Source: an uncultured SAR86 cluster bacterium
GTDB taxonomy: Bacteria > Pseudomonadota > Gammaproteobacteria > Magnimaribacterales > TMED112
Direction of reading: 5' to 3'
Assembly: GCA_902619265.1 (NCBI GenBank)
Contig: CACNDL010000004.1
Coordinates: 1 to 64,000 of the forward strand
Length of the DNA stretch: 64,000 nt
Shown: positions 1 through 8,214 of the stretch, one piece after another
Position numbering within the stretch: the first letter of the stretch is position 1
Layout: each line of letters opens with the position of its first letter
Position numbers and translations under genes: made by a program
The notes under the pieces: model-generated
What the model saw: only the letters and a program-made list of their open reading frames with translations
What the model was told of the DNA's origin: nothing
Database searches by the model: none

Positions 1-21
1 TGCAAGAATAATTCCCTTCAT
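1..21 (-). CDS. rmlA: Glucose-1-phosphate thymidylyltransferase, N-terminal fragment at window edge
   Basis: Only the first seven codons lie in the window. They read MKGIILA, the invariant start of RmlA/RfbA nucleotidyltransferases (normally continuing GGxGTRL). The ATG overlaps the rmlB stop codon as ATGA, so the gene is translationally coupled to rmlB. RmlA makes dTDP-glucose from dTTP and glucose-1-phosphate, the substrate of RmlB. The call rests on seven residues plus the canonical rmlB-rmlA neighbourhood. Other sugar-phosphate nucleotidyltransferases of the same superfamily share this N-terminus. Confidence 0.6.
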
Positions 22-1088
22 TTGTTAATCACTCCAATTCTTTTAAGAGGGTTTATTTCTAATAGTGGATCCCACCAATCTTCGTTTTCCAGGTACCATA
101 AAACTGTTCTTTCAAGGCCAGTTTCAAAATTATATTTTGGAGACCAGTTAAGTTGGTTTTTTAACTTAGAAGAGTCAATTGCATATCTCGCATCATGGCC
201 TGGTCGATCCTCAACAAATTTAATGAGATCTTTAAATTTTGAAATACTTCTTTTCTTATCAGGTATGAAGATTTCTAGTATTTCACAGATCTTATTTACA
301 AGCTCAATATTAGTGATTTCATTGTTTCCCCCAATAACATATGTTTCTCCTATAATCCCTTTATTCGATATCTCAATTAGGGCATTGGTATGATCTTCAA
401 CATATAACCAATCTCTAATTTGCATCCCATTACCATATATTGGAATCTCCTGATTTTTGATTGCTTTAAGTATCGTTAAGGGCACGAGTTTTTCTGGATA
501 CTGGTAGGGTCCATAGTTGTTAGAGCAATTTGTAGTAATCGTTGGAAGCCCATAAGTTCTATTCCATGCTCTCACAAGATGATCACTCGATGCTTTCGAT
601 GCGGAATATGGAGAGTTAGGCTCATATTTTGAGCATTCTGTAAAGAATTCATCTTTGTTTCTTAGATCACCATATACTTCATCTGTTGAAATATGAATAA
701 ATTTAAAATTATTTTTATGCTGCATACTACCGAGCCAATTATTCCTGGTAACTTCAAGAAGATTTAAAGTTCCCAAGACATTTGTTTCTATGAATATATT
801 TGGATTATCTATTGATCTATCTACGTGAGTTTCAGCTGCTAAGTTAAACACCATTTCAATTCTATTCTCCTCAAATATTTTTTCGATGCTGCTTCTATTG
901 CGCAAATCTGCTTTGATAAATTTGTATCTTTCTGAGGTTGCAATTTCATTGCATGATTGCTCATTCCCTGCATAAGAAAGATTGTCAAAGTTAATTACTT
1001 TATAAGAAGTATTATTTATAAGATCCCTTATTAATGCTGAACCTATAAAACCAGCACCACCAGTGACCAAAACACATTCATTTTTCAT
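18..1088 (-). CDS. rmlB: dTDP-glucose 4,6-dehydratase
   Basis: This extended SDR enzyme converts dTDP-glucose to dTDP-4-keto-6-deoxyglucose, the entry to dTDP-rhamnose and related 6-deoxy sugars. The N-terminal NAD site TGGAGFIGS is followed by HISTDEVYGD, the Thr-Asp-Glu dehydratase signature of the family, then YSASKA with the Tyr-X3-Lys pair and NCSNNYGPYQ. The 356-residue length is normal for RmlB. The ATG overlaps the stop of the upstream epimerase (ATGA), and the gene overlaps rmlA downstream. It is the dTDP-sugar arm of the polysaccharide locus. The final sugar cannot be told because rmlC and rmlD lie outside the window. Confidence 0.93.
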   Translation of the reverse strand: MKNECVLVTGGAGFIGSALIRDLINNTSYKVINFDNLSYAGNEQSCNEIATSERYKFIKADLRNRSSIEKIFEENRIEMVFNLAAETHVDRSIDNPNIFIETNVLGTLNLLEVTRNNWLGSMQHKNNFKFIHISTDEVYGDLRNKDEFFTECSKYEPNSPYSASKASSDHLVRAWNRTYGLPTITTNCSNNYGPYQYPEKLVPLTILKAIKNQEIPIYGNGMQIRDWLYVEDHTNALIEISNKGIIGETYVIGGNNEITNIELVNKICEILEIFIPDKKRSISKFKDLIKFVEDRPGHDARYAIDSSKLKNQLNWSPKYNFETGLERTVLWYLENEDWWDPLLEINPLKRIGVINK

Positions 1089-2104
1089 ATATTTTCTTTA
1101 TACCATTCAATTGATCTTGCAAGACCTTCTTCAATTTTAAAATTAGGTTTATAGCCAATTTCTTTAACTGCTTTTGCAACTGATGCTTGGGAGTGCCTTA
1201 CATCACCCTCTCTAAAGCCTCTATAAATTGGTTGTTTCAAAACTTTAACACCTTGCAGCATTACCAATTTCTTTATGATTTTATAAAGCTCATTAAGTGT
1301 TGTTCGTCCACCCACCGATACATTAAATACTCTGCTTCTGTCACTATTTGCATTAACTGCACACATAATATTCATTTGTATAACATCTTCGATAAAACAA
1401 AAATCTCTACTTGTTTCTCCATCACCATTAATAAAAATTTCTCTGTCATTTAACATTGATGATATCCATAATGGAATTACAGCAGCATATGCACCACTTG
1501 GATCTTGTCTTTGGCCATAGACATTAAAATATCTAAGACCTGTCGAGCAGAAGCCATATGTATTCTGATAGACACTTGCATATTGCTCATTTACTAATTT
1601 TGTATTTGCATATGGAGATAATGGTTTTCCAATTTTTTCTTCATACTTCGGTAATGTTTCAAGATCACCATAAACAGAACTGCTTGAAGCATAAATAAAA
1701 TTTTTTACTTTATTAGATTTAGATGCATCAAGCATATTTAAGAAGCCTGAAACATTTACTTCATTTGAAGTATGAGGGTCATTTATTGAACGAGGAATAG
1801 AGCCAAGTGCTGCTTGATGCAGAACATAATCAGTTTTTTGTGTGATACTCAAGCAATCTTTAATATTTCTGATATCTCCCTCAACAAAAGTAAAATTACT
1901 ACAAAGTTCATCAGAGATAGATGACGTGATTTGCTCAAGATTTTTTCTCTTACCGGTTGAAAAATTATCTAAGCCTATTACTTTCTGATTTATAGTTAGT
2001 AGTTTTTCAACAATATTTGATCCAATAAATCCAGCAGCGCCTGTCACAGCCCAGACTTTAGGGTTATCTTTTAACTCATTGCATATTTCTTCATAATCTT
2101 TCAT
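1085..2104 (-). CDS. UDP-N-acetylhexosamine (uronate) C4-epimerase, TviC/WbpP-like
   Basis: This is an NAD-dependent extended SDR of 339 residues. Features visible are the Rossmann motif TGAAGFIGSNIVE, ALGSIPRSINDP, SSSSVYGD and YANTKLVNE (YxxxK catalytic pair). ALGSVPRS-type sequences are typical of the TviC/WbpP branch, which epimerises UDP-GlcNAc or UDP-GlcNAcA at C4, rather than of GalE. The gene lies one base from the TviB/WbpA-like dehydrogenase, the usual partner for making UDP-GalNAcA. Substrate choice is inferred from this pairing. The start ATG is followed immediately by good homology. Confidence 0.85.
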   Translation of the reverse strand: MKDYEEICNELKDNPKVWAVTGAAGFIGSNIVEKLLTINQKVIGLDNFSTGKRKNLEQITSSISDELCSNFTFVEGDIRNIKDCLSITQKTDYVLHQAALGSIPRSINDPHTSNEVNVSGFLNMLDASKSNKVKNFIYASSSSVYGDLETLPKYEEKIGKPLSPYANTKLVNEQYASVYQNTYGFCSTGLRYFNVYGQRQDPSGAYAAVIPLWISSMLNDREIFINGDGETSRDFCFIEDVIQMNIMCAVNANSDRSRVFNVSVGGRTTLNELYKIIKKLVMLQGVKVLKQPIYRGFREGDVRHSQASVAKAVKEIGYKPNFKIEEGLARSIEWYKENI

Positions 2105-2105
2105 T

Positions 2106-3380
2106 TTATAACCTCATATCAACTTGATCAGAATTTAAAATGTTTTTTAGATCAAAGATTATATGATTTGATTTACATATTTTTTTAGCATCTTCGATAG
2201 ACATTTTTGTGAAATTATCGTGAGGCACAGCAAAAATGAGACCGTCGTAAGTTTCTTCTCCAAGATCTTGAATTAAATCTATACCATATAAATCTTTTGC
2301 TTCCGATATTGAGCAGATTGGATCACTTACTTTTACATCTAAACCTTTTAATTTCAAGCTAGATACTATATCTATGATTTTTGTATTTCTTAAGTCAGGA
2401 CAATTTTCTTTAAAGGTTAATCCCATGACTAAAACTTTTGCTTTTGATACATTAATATTTTTTTTATCCAATGCTTCAATAAATTTTTCTGCAACATATT
2501 CGCTCATTCCATCGTTTATCTTTCTTCCGGCTAGAATTATTTCCGGATTGTATCCTACCTGCTGAGCTTTATGAGTAAGATAATATGGGTCTACTCCAAT
2601 GCAATGGCCACCAACTAAGCCTGGTTTAAATGGTATAAAGTTCCATTTAGTTTCTGCAGCTCTGAGCACTTCACTAGTGTCTATGTCTAGAATATTAAAA
2701 ATTTTGGACAGCTCATTTATTAAAGCTATATTTACATCTCTTTGAGTGTTTTCAATTACTTTAGCTGCCTCTGCAACTTTGATACTTGAAGCTTTGTATG
2801 TGCCTGCAGTTATTATTGAGCCATAAAGATCATCGATAAATAAAGCAGCTTTCTTGCTTGAGCCAGAAGTAATTTTCAGTATTTTTGTAATTGTATGAAC
2901 TTTATCACCCGGGTTAATCCTTTCTGGCGAATATCCAACAAAAAAATCGTCATTTAATTTTAATTTTGAAATTTCTTCTAGTAATGGGACACATACTTCT
3001 TCTGTCGTTCCAGGATAAACTGTTGACTCATAAATTATGAAGCTACCGTTCTTTACATACTTAGAAACAGTTTTTGTAGCCTCAACAATTGGTGAAAGAT
3101 TTGGCTCTTTATCATCATTTATAGGTGTCGGAACAGTTACGATAAATACATTACAGTGAGATAAGTCACTTTCATTGTATGAAAAATTCATTGATGATTT
3201 TTTTAATTCATCATTTTCGACTTCATTAGTATTATCTTTCCCTGAAATGAGTTGCTTTATTCTTTTTGAATTTACATCAAATCCTATGACTTCATACTTT
3301 TTTGAAAATTCAATAGCGAGAGGAAGCCCCACATAACCAAGACCAATAACACCTATTTTAATTTTTTCTTTAGGTATCAT
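2106..3380 (-). CDS. UDP-N-acetyl-D-glucosamine/galactosamine 6-dehydrogenase, TviB/WbpA-like
   Basis: This 424-residue nucleotide-sugar dehydrogenase carries out the two-step NAD-dependent oxidation of a UDP-HexNAc to its uronic acid. It has all three family domains: an N-terminal NAD domain ([13 protein letters not shown]), a central helix with [11 protein letters not shown] and [11 protein letters not shown], the catalytic-cysteine motif [14 protein letters not shown], and a C-terminal UDP-binding domain ([14 protein letters not shown]). The [10 protein letters not shown] form is typical of the UDP-HexNAc class (WbpA, TviB, WecC) rather than UDP-glucose dehydrogenase. The start overlaps the end of the regulator gene by 11 bp. 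It is probably the first biosynthetic gene of the marR-initiated operon. Confidence 0.9.
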   Translation of the reverse strand: MIPKEKIKIGVIGLGYVGLPLAIEFSKKYEVIGFDVNSKRIKQLISGKDNTNEVENDELKKSSMNFSYNESDLSHCNVFIVTVPTPINDDKEPNLSPIVEATKTVSKYVKNGSFIIYESTVYPGTTEEVCVPLLEEISKLKLNDDFFVGYSPERINPGDKVHTITKILKITSGSSKKAALFIDDLYGSIITAGTYKASSIKVAEAAKVIENTQRDVNIALINELSKIFNILDIDTSEVLRAAETKWNFIPFKPGLVGGHCIGVDPYYLTHKAQQVGYNPEIILAGRKINDGMSEYVAEKFIEALDKKNINVSKAKVLVMGLTFKENCPDLRNTKIIDIVSSLKLKGLDVKVSDPICSISEAKDLYGIDLIQDLGEETYDGLIFAVPHDNFTKMSIEDAKKICKSNHIIFDLKNILNSDQVDMRL

Positions 3381-3693
3381 GCTTGTTTTGGTCTCCTAAG
3401 ATTTTGTTAATTTTTTGATATTCCTTATATTTAATAGTCAAAAAATTTCTAGCAAGTTTAGCTTTTTCGGATATTCCTTTTGGGGTAAGCACATATAAGT
3501 AACCAAACTTGTTATCAGAATTAATAAAGTTTTTAGTTTTTACTAGGCCCTTATCTATCAGTTTGTTTAAAGCATAATTTACTGCTCCCAAGCTAATATT
3601 AGCTTTTTTTGCAAGATTTCTCTGAGATATGCTTGGATTCCTTTCAATCTCATCAAGAATATATAAATGTTCTTCTTTATCTTTCTTACTCAT
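3370..3693 (-). CDS. EPS-associated MarR-type winged-helix regulator
   Basis: This is a 107-residue winged-helix protein. [27 protein letters not shown] forms the helix-turn-helix, followed by the wing ([20 protein letters not shown]) and a short C-terminal helix. It matches the small MarR-like family found at the head of exopolysaccharide and O-antigen operons (TIGR04176 type, from family knowledge). It overlaps the dehydrogenase gene and is preceded by a promoter-like region holding a perfect inverted repeat. It may therefore regulate its own polysaccharide operon. The ligand and the sign of regulation are unknown. Confidence 0.82.
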   Translation of the reverse strand: MSKKDKEEHLYILDEIERNPSISQRNLAKKANISLGAVNYALNKLIDKGLVKTKNFINSDNKFGYLYVLTPKGISEKAKLARNFLTIKYKEYQKINKILGDQNKHDT

Positions 3694-3704
3694 AATAAAT
3701 CTGT

Positions 3705-3741
3705 TTTCAGCATTATGCGTTCAATGGTTGAACAGTGTACA
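3705..3741 (-). promoter_or_regulatory. Candidate promoter with palindromic operator upstream of the MarR-like gene
   Basis: On the minus strand a TGTACA element (3736-3741, 4/6 to the -35 consensus) is followed after 18 bp by CATAAT (3712-3717). A perfect inverted repeat GTTCAA-TGG-TTGAAC (3719-3733) sits in the spacer between them. This is the classic position for a repressor operator. Neither promoter element is strong, so the palindrome is the firmer observation. The nearest gene is the MarR-type regulator 12-26 bp downstream, suggesting autoregulation. Confidence 0.45.
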
Positions 3742-3780
3742 GTTTTTAGACAAAAAAGTGAATAAATAAGTTTAGATTAA

Positions 3781-3867
3781 TGGTGCCCAGGGCCGGACTT
3801 GAACCGGCACGAAGTTTCCTTCGAGGGATTTTAAGTCCCTTGTGTCTACCAATTTCACCACCTGGGC
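3781..3867 (-). tRNA. tRNA-Leu (anticodon UAA)
   Basis: The minus strand reads GCCCAGGTGGTGAAATTGGT at the 5' end and finishes CCTGGGCACCA. The 7-bp acceptor stem pairs GCCCAGG with CCTGGGC. The D-loop carries AATTGGTAGAC. The anticodon stem-loop GGGACTTAAAATCCC gives anticodon TAA. A long class II variable arm (CGAAGGAAACTTCG) and the T-arm CCGGTTCAAGTCCGG follow. CCA is encoded. At 87 nt it is normal for tRNA-Leu. It sits only 10 bp after the stop of the upstream UDP-glucose-dehydrogenase-like gene and splits the polysaccharide locus into two blocks. Confidence 0.97.
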
Positions 3868-3877
3868 GTAACAAGCA

Positions 3878-4741
3878 TCAAATTTTATCATCGAACGAAA
3901 CATTTTGCTCAGATTCGCGTTCATCAAGGCCTTTATATCTAGACCTAATTCTATTATTTTTTTTGATTACAGATTTTAAAACTGAAAGATCGATATTTAA
4001 ACTTTCTCCAAGTTTAGCTAATGCCAAGCTATCTTTTGGGAAACATGCTCCTCCGAAACCTTTTTTTCCATCATGGCCAGGAACATTCATGTGGCTAATA
4101 CCCAACCTGTTATCACTAGATATAATTTTTATTATTGACTCCCAAGAATCGTTTACATTAAGCTTTTGATAAACCTCATAAAGCTCATTAAAAAATATTA
4201 CTTTTGAAGCTAAAAAAGTATTTATTGCATATTTAATCAATGAGGCAGTTTCTGTATCAGTAAATATATGATCTTTTGTGACGCAACGCGAATGATCATA
4301 GTATGCTTGAGAGACCACTTTTGATATATTTTTTTTACCCCCAAATATCAAAAATTTAGAATTGATAAAATCTTCATTAGCATGCTTTTCCCTGAGAAAT
4401 TCGGGATTATAGATAAGGTTTTGATCTAATTTTTTTAATTCATTTAGTATTGATGGTAATACAGTACTCTTTACAACTTTGATGCTTGATGAGCATTTGC
4501 AGACTAATTCTTTTACAACACTTTTTAAAATCGATGCATCTTGATCACCATCATTGCCCATTGGAGTTGGAACACATATGAAAATTATATCTGGCATAAA
4601 TTTACTGAGGTCCGAGATAGTAGTGTTTAACTTTGGATCAACTATGAATCTTTCAACATTTTTATGAAAGCCCCAGTCAGTAGCCTTACCAACGAAACCA
4701 TGTCCAACAATGCCTAATTTTAGTTGTTTATTTTCTTTCAT
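3878..4741 (-). CDS. Short UDP-glucose/GDP-mannose dehydrogenase-like protein lacking the C-terminal domain
   Basis: This 287-residue protein has the N-terminal NAD domain (GIVGHGFVGKATDWG), the conserved VPTPMG, KSTVLP and NPEFLREK motifs, and the catalytic-cysteine motif GFGGACFPKD near residue 235. Canonical UDP-glucose 6-dehydrogenases run to 390-440 residues with a C-terminal UDP-binding domain. Here the protein stops about 50 residues after the cysteine. The stop lies 10 bp from the tRNA-Leu gene. The overlapping upstream gene resembles a UDP-glucuronate 4-epimerase, so a UDP-uronate role is likely. It may be an active short form or a C-terminally truncated relic. The catalytic residues are intact, which favours activity. 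Confidence 0.8.
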   Translation of the reverse strand: MKENKQLKLGIVGHGFVGKATDWGFHKNVERFIVDPKLNTTISDLSKFMPDIIFICVPTPMGNDGDQDASILKSVVKELVCKCSSSIKVVKSTVLPSILNELKKLDQNLIYNPEFLREKHANEDFINSKFLIFGGKKNISKVVSQAYYDHSRCVTKDHIFTDTETASLIKYAINTFLASKVIFFNELYEVYQKLNVNDSWESIIKIISSDNRLGISHMNVPGHDGKKGFGGACFPKDSLALAKLGESLNIDLSVLKSVIKKNNRIRSRYKGLDERESEQNVSFDDKI

Positions 4742-5675
4742 ATTTTTTACACCATTCCAAGAATTTTTTCATACCAATATCAATGGATGTTTCTGGCTTA
4801 TATCCTAATATTTTTTTTGCTTTAGTAATATCTGCGTGAGTATATTTTGACTCATTATTTGTATGTGCATGGATAACAGCAGCTTTCAAAGATAATTGCT
4901 TTTCAATTTCCTTAAGGAGATCAACTACCATAACTGGAGAATCATTACCAAGATTAAATATTTCATTTTTAAATTTAGTTTTTTCTTCAGTTATCAATTT
5001 AAAGCTACTTATAACTCCAGAAATAATATCGTCTATGTATGTCATATCTCGAGCCATTGTTCCATAATTATTCAGTATTATTTTTTCATTATTCATTAAT
5101 GATCTTGCGAAGGAATAATATGCCATATCAGGTCTGCCAAAAGGACCATAAACAGAAAAAAACCTCAACCCTATGATTGAAATATCCTCTTTATAAGCTA
5201 AATATGATGCATATTTTTCATTTTCTAATTTTGACTTTCCATATAAGCTCTTAGGTCGAAGTAGAGTATGACTTTCTTTGAACTTTTCTTCTCCATCATC
5301 TGAATAAACAGAGCTACTTGAAGCATAAATAATTTTTTTGATGTTTCTTTCAATGCAAAAATTGCAAAATTTTATAAAACCCTCTTCATTTGTTTCTCTA
5401 TAAAGATACTCTTTAGATTTATCAACCCTCACTCCAGGTTGAGCGGCTAGATTAATAGCTAAATCAAATTTAACATTTGGCAGCTTAATATTTCGAATGT
5501 TTTGCTCAAAAAAGAAATAATTATCCTTAACTGTCTTTTGATATCTTTCCTTTTTTAATGAGATGTCATAATTATTAGAATAACTATCAATTCCATATAC
5601 TTCATGGTTTTTTAATAATTTGTTAATAAGGTGAAAGCCAATGAAACCTGACGCTCCTGTAATAAGAATTCTCAT
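4728..5675 (-). CDS. NAD-dependent sugar epimerase, probably UDP-glucuronate 4-epimerase
   Basis: This 315-residue extended SDR starts with the NAD site ITGASGFIGFHL. It continues with NLAAQPGVR, the hallmark of UDP-glucuronate 4-epimerases and relatives, then ASSSSVYS, YGKSKLENE (YxxxK) and LRFFSVYGPFGRPDMA. ARDMTYIDDI is the usual substrate-domain motif. Its end overlaps the dehydrogenase-like gene by 14 bp. Together the pair could make UDP-GlcA and then UDP-GalA for an acidic polysaccharide. Exact substrate specificity is inferred. The ATG start faces the 207-bp divergent intergenic region. Confidence 0.85.
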   Translation of the reverse strand: MRILITGASGFIGFHLINKLLKNHEVYGIDSYSNNYDISLKKERYQKTVKDNYFFFEQNIRNIKLPNVKFDLAINLAAQPGVRVDKSKEYLYRETNEEGFIKFCNFCIERNIKKIIYASSSSVYSDDGEEKFKESHTLLRPKSLYGKSKLENEKYASYLAYKEDISIIGLRFFSVYGPFGRPDMAYYSFARSLMNNEKIILNNYGTMARDMTYIDDIISGVISSFKLITEEKTKFKNEIFNLGNDSPVMVVDLLKEIEKQLSLKAAVIHAHTNNESKYTHADITKAKKILGYKPETSIDIGMKKFLEWCKKYERK

Positions 5676-5703
5676 AACTATAAAATTAAATTAAATTTAC
5701 ATT

Positions 5704-5732
5704 AAGTAAACAACTGATTTCAAAGTTTACTT
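5704..5732. promoter_or_regulatory. Inverted repeat in divergent epimerase/flippase intergenic region
   Basis: AAGTAAAC and GTTTACTT form a perfect 8-bp inverted repeat separated by 13 bp. It lies 29-57 bp upstream of the epimerase start and about 150 bp upstream of the flippase gene. Its overall size of 29 bp and its place in a divergent promoter region suit a dimeric regulator site rather than a terminator, as there is no T-tract. The binding protein is unknown. It does not match the palindrome upstream of the MarR-like gene. Confidence 0.4.
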
Positions 5733-5776
5733 TTCATGTCAATTTATTTTGAAATACTTATTATTAAATCAATGTA

Positions 5777-5782
5777 TATAAT
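5777..5782 (+). promoter_or_regulatory. Candidate -10 element for the flippase/sulfotransferase transcript
   Basis: A perfect TATAAT lies in the divergent gap, about 100 bp before the wzx start and 54 bp before a 15-codon leader ORF. A TTGAAA hexamer at 5749-5754 is 22 bp upstream, too far for a standard sigma-70 spacer. The promoter call therefore rests on the -10 alone, in a very AT-rich context. Confidence 0.35.
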
Positions 5783-5835
5783 GAACACAGGATATTTTAA
5801 ATTTTACTTTTTAGATTAATGAGCTTTAGGAAATT

Positions 5836-5883
5836 ATGTCATACAAATTTTTAATAGCTGTTGAAAATTTTCGTAGAGAATAA
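5836..5883 (+). CDS. Possible 15-codon leader peptide coupled to the flippase gene
   Basis: ATG at 5836 opens a 15-codon frame (MSYKFLIAVENFRRE) ending in TAA, whose last A is the first base of the flippase ATG (TAATG). An AGGA Shine-Dalgarno-like element precedes its ATG by four bases, whereas the flippase start has little of its own. The frame is closed upstream by TAG. This suits a translated leader that delivers ribosomes to wzx. A chance short ORF cannot be excluded. Confidence 0.35.
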   Translation: MSYKFLIAVENFRRE

Positions 5884-7367
5884 TGAGTGGATTTAAGAAT
5901 CTTATTGGGGGAACATTTATTTTGGGATCCTCAAGATTTATTGAATTTTTTTTTAGCCTTTTAAGAACAAAGGTAAGTGCAGTTTTCTTGGGATTAACTG
6001 GAATAGGAATTTTAAACCAAACTAACTTCCTCTCAAATAAATTAGGTGCTCTCACATTATTAAGCATGAATGAGGGCCTTGTTAAACAGATAGCTGAAAA
6101 CTCTTCATCAAAGAAGACAGTTAACCTAATTCATTCCTCTTTAAAGATTTATATCAAATTAAGTATTCTATTTATGGCAATAGCAACCTTGATCCTTAGT
6201 CTTTTTGCAGAGGGTATAACAATGTATGTTTTTGGAGACAATAAGTATGGTTATGCTTTTTGGGTATGTTTGCTATCTTTGCCAATTCTTATATTTAATA
6301 GCATTCCCTATTCCATATTACTCGCTTTTCAAAACGTAAAGCTTATCGCAAAACTTAGGATAATATCCTCAATTACAACATTGCTTTTGAGCATATCTCT
6401 AATATATTTTTTCGGTCTTAAAGGAGCAGTATTTTCAATTCTTCTGTCTCACGCTTTTAATCTAATTATTCATTATTATTTTGCAAGAAAAGCTTACTTC
6501 TCAGAAATTAATATTACTTCAGGCACAATTCTGCACGCAAAAAATGACTCTAAATTACAAAAGGAACTCATAACATTCTCAGGGTTTGGTTTAACTATAG
6601 GGACTTATGTAATTTTGAGTGAACTTGTATGCAGAGCTATAGTTATTAACCAGTTAGGTATTGATACTTTTGGTTTATATAGTCCTGCAATTCTTTTTGG
6701 CACTTTTCTAACTGGGTTCATGGCGCCTGCTTTAACAACTTATCTTTATTCAAGCCTTTGCAAAGCAGATGGAAATAATGAAATCACTGAACTTTTGAAT
6801 GATGGGCTAAGAGTTGGGACATTTGTCTTAGTTGTTTTTTTCACTATTTCTGCTTCTTTCAGCGAACAACTTATATATTTAGTTTTTTCAAAAGATTTTA
6901 TACCTGCAGCGAAATATGTTCCTTATCATGTGTTAGGTGTATCTTTTTATATATGGTTTGCAATTCTTGCAAAATCTCTCCCAGCAACTGGAAAAGTCAA
7001 GGATCATGGTTTTTTTAGGTTTTTTTACTTAACTTTAGATATATTAATAACTTATTTTCTTGTTTTAGAATTTGGTCTATGGGGATGGACAGCTAAATAT
7101 ATATTTAGCCCTTTGCTATTCTTTTTTATATATTTTCTTTACTGTAAATTTAATTTTAATCTCAGAATCAAAAGAGAGAACCTTTTATTGATGAGTTATT
7201 TCTTATTAACGGTTTCTGCAGTAATCGCAATAAATAAATTTATGGCCGATATGTTAATTTTAAAAATGTTATCAGTATTAATTATTTTAGTTATATTGAT
7301 TGTATTTCTTTCTAGAGAAGAGAGGGTATTTATTAATAATTCTATTAAAAGGAGAATAGTGCAATAA
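5883..7367 (+). CDS. Polysaccharide flippase, Wzx/RfbX-like membrane protein
   Basis: This 494-residue protein is almost entirely hydrophobic, with about 12-14 predicted membrane segments. It begins with GTFILGSSRFIEFFFSLLRTKVSAVFLG, the typical N-terminus of MVF/MOP-superfamily polysaccharide exporters. Such proteins flip undecaprenyl-linked repeat units across the inner membrane. It is the first full-size gene on the plus strand after the divergent gap, next to nucleotide-sugar genes and a sulfotransferase. That supports O-antigen or capsule repeat-unit export. The polymer type is not determinable. No Wzy polymerase or glycosyltransferase is visible in the window. Confidence 0.85.
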   Translation: MSGFKNLIGGTFILGSSRFIEFFFSLLRTKVSAVFLGLTGIGILNQTNFLSNKLGALTLLSMNEGLVKQIAENSSSKKTVNLIHSSLKIYIKLSILFMAIATLILSLFAEGITMYVFGDNKYGYAFWVCLLSLPILIFNSIPYSILLAFQNVKLIAKLRIISSITTLLLSISLIYFFGLKGAVFSILLSHAFNLIIHYYFARKAYFSEINITSGTILHAKNDSKLQKELITFSGFGLTIGTYVILSELVCRAIVINQLGIDTFGLYSPAILFGTFLTGFMAPALTTYLYSSLCKADGNNEITELLNDGLRVGTFVLVVFFTISASFSEQLIYLVFSKDFIPAAKYVPYHVLGVSFYIWFAILAKSLPATGKVKDHGFFRFFYLTLDILITYFLVLEFGLWGWTAKYIFSPLLFFFIYFLYCKFNFNLRIKRENLLLMSYFLLTVSAVIAINKFMADMLILKMLSVLIILVILIVFLSREERVFINNSIKRRIVQ

Positions 7368-7392
7368 TCAATAACTTATTTTCAAAATAATC

Positions 7393-8214
7393 ATGATCTA
7401 CAAAAAATTTAAAGATAAATATTTCCAACTATTCGTTAAAGGTGCTCTAAATGGTGTTTTTGAAAATGATCTAGATCTCATTAAAAAGTCTGTTAATAAG
7501 CATTTAGTTATCGTTTGTTCTCCTAAGTCTGGGAGTACCTGGTTAACTCGATCGCTACAGGAAATAACAAGTTTTAAAAGACTTGATCTTATCGCAAGCT
7601 TTGAGCGCAGGGAACAAGAAATTGATTTTTATCATTTGTTGCAACAAAAACCATCTGGAGAAATATTATCACCTCATATTCATCTCAAATATAGTGAATT
7701 TTCGGAAAATTTATTCATGTCTATTGGCTCAAAGATTATCTTACAAGTACGAGATATTTTTGATTCTGTAATAAGCCTTGTTGATCATGTTGATAAAGAA
7801 GGTGTTAAATTTCCAAGCGCATTTATTGATCATGAGTCATGGATTAGTTTTTCAAGATTTGAAAAAATTGAGTTCATAATTGATATGGCAATTCCTTGGT
7901 ATATATCCTTTTATGCTGGATGGTATAATTCAAAAATTTTTCAATCGGGAGGAGTTTATCTAATCACATATGAAGAATTGTTAAAAAGTACTGCAGAAGA
8001 AATAAAGAATATCCTTGATTGGGCAGACATAAAAAAGGATAAAAGTGAAATTATTCTAGCCCTTAAGAACACTTCAAAAATAAATACTAGAAAAAATGTT
8101 GGCCGAGCAGGTCGTGGATCGGAAATACCAGTACCACTGAAAAAAAAGATAATTAAAATGGCTGCTTATCATCCAAATGTTGACTTTGGGCCCTTAGGAA
8201 TTGGTTTAGATTAG
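7393..8214 (+). CDS. PAPS-dependent sulfotransferase, probably acting on surface glycan
   Basis: This 273-residue protein carries the 5'-phosphosulfate-binding loop CSPKSGSTWL (about residues 42-51) and a 3'-phosphate-binding segment VRDIFDSVISL. Late in the chain comes GRAGRGSE, in the position of the conserved C-terminal Gly/Arg loop of cytosolic and carbohydrate sulfotransferases. No signal peptide or membrane anchor is evident, so it would act on the cytoplasmic side. It lies 25 bp after the flippase gene. It converges, with a 9-bp overlap, on an operon containing a PAP phosphatase and an APS-kinase-like protein. That context supports polysaccharide sulfation. The acceptor is unknown. Confidence 0.82.
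   Translation: MIYKKFKDKYFQLFVKGALNGVFENDLDLIKKSVNKHLVIVCSPKSGSTWLTRSLQEITSFKRLDLIASFERREQEIDFYHLLQQKPSGEILSPHIHLKYSEFSENLFMSIGSKIILQVRDIFDSVISLVDHVDKEGVKFPSAFIDHESWISFSRFEKIEFIIDMAIPWYISFYAGWYNSKIFQSGGVYLITYEELLKSTAEEIKNILDWADIKKDKSEIILALKNTSKINTRKNVGRAGRGSEIPVPLKKKIIKMAAYHPNVDFGPLGIGLD

Noticed and set aside
3780-4169. 129-aa plus-strand ORF overlapping tRNA-Leu and the dehydrogenase gene
   Set aside because: It starts inside the tRNA gene and runs antisense to a gene with clear family motifs. Its own translation resembles no protein (the PRAGLEPA start is the well-known tRNA antisense artefact).
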